Shown: piece after piece, positions 61,631 to 64,000 of the stretch
How positions within the stretch are numbered: position 1 is the stretch's first letter
Layout of the letters: each line of letters starts with the position of its first letter
Source of the DNA: Rhodospirillaceae bacterium bin65
GTDB lineage: Bacteria > Pseudomonadota > Alphaproteobacteria > Bin65
NCBI GenBank assembly: GCA_002238725.1
Contig: MPMX01000020.1
Coordinates: forward strand, 1-64,000
DNA: 64,000 nt
Direction of reading: 5' to 3'
Notes under the pieces: generated by a model
The model's input: the letters and a program-made list of their open reading frames with translations, nothing else
Databases searched by the model: none
What the model was told of the DNA's origin: nothing
Program-made: the position numbers and the translations under genes

Positions 61631-63979
61631 ATGACCGAACTGCCCGGATCGACCGACAGCATGGGCGCGGCGCCGCGGCTGCCGGCCGGCGGGCTGTCGG
61701 ATATCCGGCGGCTGCTCCGGCGCATCCGCAATGTCATGGCCGGCGCCCAGACGATCTCCGGCCAGGCGCGGCTCGACAGGATCGTCTCCCTGATCGCGGC
61801 CAACATGGTTGCAGAGGTCTGTTCGCTGTATCTGCGGCGCGCCGGCGAGGTCTTGGAACTCTACGCTACCGAAGGCCTGAACAAGGCGGCGGTTCACAAG
61901 ACCCGCCTGCGCATCGGCGAGGGCGTGATCGGCGATGTGGCCGCGCGCGCCCGGCCGGTCGCCCTGTCGAACGCGCAGACCCATCCCGGGTTCGCCTACC
62001 GGCCGGAAACCGGCGAGGAAATCTATCATTCGATGATGGGCGTGCCGGTCTTGCGCAACAGCCGGGTCGTCGGCGTGCTCGCCGTCCAGAACCGCACCCA
62101 GCGCCACTATACCGACGAAGAGGTCGAGACCCTTCAGACCGTGGCCATGGTCGTGGCCGAGATGGTCGGGTCCGGCGATCTGGTCAGCCGGGACGAGCTG
62201 CGCGAGGCCGACGGCATCGCGCTGCTGCCCCTGCGCCTGACCGGGCTGAAGCTGCATGGCGGGCCGGCGACCGGCGAGGCCGTCGTCCATCGCGACCGGC
62301 CGCGCATCGTCAACGTCGTCGCCGAAGATCCGGCGCTGGAGCTGGAGCGGCTCAATGCAGCGCTGACGTCGATGTACGATGCACTGGATGTCATGCTCTC
62401 GGACGACCGGCTGGAGAGCGGCTCGGAGAGCCGGGAGATTCTCGAAACCTACCGCCTGATCGCCGAGGACCGGGGCTGGCTGCATCGCATCCGCGAGGCG
62501 ATCGGCGAGGGCCTGACCGCAGAGGCCGCCGTCGCCAAGGTCCAGGAGGCGACCAGCGCCCGCATGGCGACGATCCAGGATCCCTACCTGCGGGCCCGGA
62601 TGGCGGATTTCGACGACCTCGGCAATCGCCTGCAGCAGCACCTGTCGGCGTCGAGCGATGCGCCGGCGGCACTCGAGACGCCGGCGGCGGACCGGATCGT
62701 GGTGTTCGCGCGGAATCTGGGGCCGGCCGAGTTGCTGGACTACGACCAGGACCGGCTGCGCGGGATCGTTCTGGAGGAAGGCTCGCCGACGTCCCACGCC
62801 GCGATCATGGCCCGGGCGATGGATATTCCGGTCGTCGGCCGTGTCTCCGGCTGCCTCGCCCGTATCGAAGCGGGCGATCCCGTCATCCTGGACGGCGACA
62901 ATGCGCAGGTGTTCGTGCGGCCGACCGAGGATGTCCGCACCCTGTTCGAGAACAGCGTGCGCGACCGGGCCAAGCGGTTGGCGCTCTACACGGCGTTGCG
63001 GGATCTCGAGCCGGTCAGCCGCGACGGCGTGCGCGTGTCGCTCAACCAGAATGCCGGCCTCCTCGTCGAGCTGAACGATTTTTCCGACCACGGCGTCGAC
63101 GGCATCGGCCTGTACCGCACCGAAATCCCGTTCATGGTCCGCCAGAATTTCCCGGATGTCGGCGAACAGGCGGAAATCTACATGCGTGTCCTTGCGGCGG
63201 CGGAGGGCGCGCCCGTGGTCTTCCGCACGCTCGATATCGGCGGCGACAAGGTGCTGCCCTATCTGCGCGATCCGAAGGACGACAATCCGGCGATGGGCTG
63301 GCGCGCCATCCGGATCGGTCTCGACCGGCCGGCGATCCTGCGCCACCAGTTGCGCGCCATGATCCGGGCGGCGGCCGGACAGGCGCTGAACCTCATGTTT
63401 CCGATGGTCTCCGACCTGGCGGAATTCGAGACGGCGCGCGGGCTGGTCGATATGGAGCTGGCGCGGGCCGGGAAGGCCGGCGACCTGCTGCCGGAGAGCG
63501 TTTCCGTCGGCGTCATGCTCGAAGTGCCGGCGCTGATCTGGCAGCTCCCCGCGCTGGTCGAGCGGGCCGATTTCATCTCGGTCGGCAGCAATGACCTGCT
63601 CCAGTTCATGTTCGCCAGCGACCGGGGCAATCCGCGCCTGTCCGGCCGGTACGATCCGCTTTCGCCGGCATTTCTTGCGATGGTCCGGCAGATCGTGGAA
63701 AACTGCCGCGCGGCGCGTGGCGGCGAGGGCGTGCCGGTCACCGTGTGCGGAGAAATGGCGGGCGTGCCGCTTGAGGCCATGACGTTGATCGGTCTCGGCG
63801 TCCGGCGGCTTTCGATGTCCGCCGCCGCCATCGGCCCGGTCAAGGCGATGGTGCGCAGCCTGGACATCGGGGTGTTGGAGGATTTCCTCGACCGGCAGCT
63901 CGGCGCCGGCGAACACTCGTTGCGCAACCGGCTTGCCGGCCATGCCAGGGATCACGATGTAGTCATCGACCAGCACTGA
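61631..63979 (+). CDS. ptsP: Phosphoenolpyruvate-protein phosphotransferase with GAF domain (EI-Ntr)
   Basis: First enzyme of the nitrogen phosphotransferase system; transfers phosphate from PEP to NPr. The 782-residue protein has an N-terminal GAF domain (about 30-170, SLIAANMVAEVCSLYL, GEGVIGDVAARA), the EI N-terminal region, the phospho-His in GSPTSHAAIMARAMDIP, the TIM-barrel PEP site (GIGLYRTEIPFM, TLDIGGDKVLPYL, SVGSNDLLQFMFASDRGN) and the catalytic Cys in VCGEMAG. GAF domains of EI-Ntr bind glutamine or 2-oxoglutarate. Translation starts at ATG 61631 with AGGAAGG ahead. Follows lysC, as in related genomes. Confidence 0.96.
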   Translation: MTELPGSTDSMGAAPRLPAGGLSDIRRLLRRIRNVMAGAQTISGQARLDRIVSLIAANMVAEVCSLYLRRAGEVLELYATEGLNKAAVHKTRLRIGEGVIGDVAARARPVALSNAQTHPGFAYRPETGEEIYHSMMGVPVLRNSRVVGVLAVQNRTQRHYTDEEVETLQTVAMVVAEMVGSGDLVSRDELREADGIALLPLRLTGLKLHGGPATGEAVVHRDRPRIVNVVAEDPALELERLNAALTSMYDALDVMLSDDRLESGSESREILETYRLIAEDRGWLHRIREAIGEGLTAEAAVAKVQEATSARMATIQDPYLRARMADFDDLGNRLQQHLSASSDAPAALETPAADRIVVFARNLGPAELLDYDQDRLRGIVLEEGSPTSHAAIMARAMDIPVVGRVSGCLARIEAGDPVILDGDNAQVFVRPTEDVRTLFENSVRDRAKRLALYTALRDLEPVSRDGVRVSLNQNAGLLVELNDFSDHGVDGIGLYRTEIPFMVRQNFPDVGEQAEIYMRVLAAAEGAPVVFRTLDIGGDKVLPYLRDPKDDNPAMGWRAIRIGLDRPAILRHQLRAMIRAAAGQALNLMFPMVSDLAEFETARGLVDMELARAGKAGDLLPESVSVGVMLEVPALIWQLPALVERADFISVGSNDLLQFMFASDRGNPRLSGRYDPLSPAFLAMVRQIVENCRAARGGEGVPVTVCGEMAGVPLEAMTLIGLGVRRLSMSAAAIGPVKAMVRSLDIGVLEDFLDRQLGAGEHSLRNRLAGHARDHDVVIDQH

Positions 63980-64000
63980 TCCGACCCCGTTCCAGCGAGC

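Overview
The window is a chromosomal segment of a GC-rich alphaproteobacterium, most like the Rhodospirillales and relatives. Supporting this are the block histone-deacetylase-like gene / xseB / ispA / dxs, the neighbours ubiE-ubiB and ubiG // lysC-ptsP, and the encoded tRNA-Ser with a genomic CCA. Genus cannot be told from the sequence.

Left edge (1-4200) is mobile DNA: a three-gene cassette ending in a large serine recombinase (474-2597), abutting a two-gene IS481-like element whose DDE transposase is cut off before its catalytic glutamate. Then come a carboxyltransferase / twin 2-oxopentenoate-hydratase-type operon (4260-7228, minus), a MATE exporter with the RNA methyltransferase genes tlyA and an rlmD-like gene (7380-10933; the latter carries a 103-bp frame-breaking duplication), and an AT-rich island (11180-12300) with a lone T6SS TagO/VasI-like gene.

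12304-30626 is metabolic and accessory: a TPR protein, two glutathione transferases, a luciferase-like monooxygenase, a molybdopterin oxidoreductase, a metallo-beta-lactamase-fold hydrolase, a MarR/acyl-CoA-ligase pair, an NTF2-like protein, a striking homologue of eukaryotic sterol C-24 methyltransferase (24116-25141) divergent from a Rieske oxygenase (25404-26462), an NCS2 permease and a circularly permuted ATP-grasp / alpha-E pair. Repeats are concentrated here: phased TCATGA boxes, a 602-bp MITE-like element with inverted ends and a flanking duplication, palindrome clusters, and three 114-bp tandem units.

30645-36160 (minus) is a signalling cassette: STAS antagonist, receiver-PP2C phosphatase, RsbW-like kinase, periplasmic binding protein and membrane histidine kinase; the last four overlap by 4 bp at each junction. 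It reads as a partner-switching system driven by a periplasmic ligand. An ammonium transporter and tRNA-Ser(GGA) follow.

38244-63979 is mostly housekeeping: lepA, a short-chain dehydrogenase, ubiE, ubiB, an EF-G paralogue lacking the catalytic histidine, an iron(III)-type ABC importer split over convergent units, dxs, ispA, xseB, a deacetylase-like enzyme, an RND adaptor/pump pair, a frameshifted zeta-toxin-like gene, ubiG, lysC and ptsP. Most boundaries between these genes are a few bases to about 150 bp.
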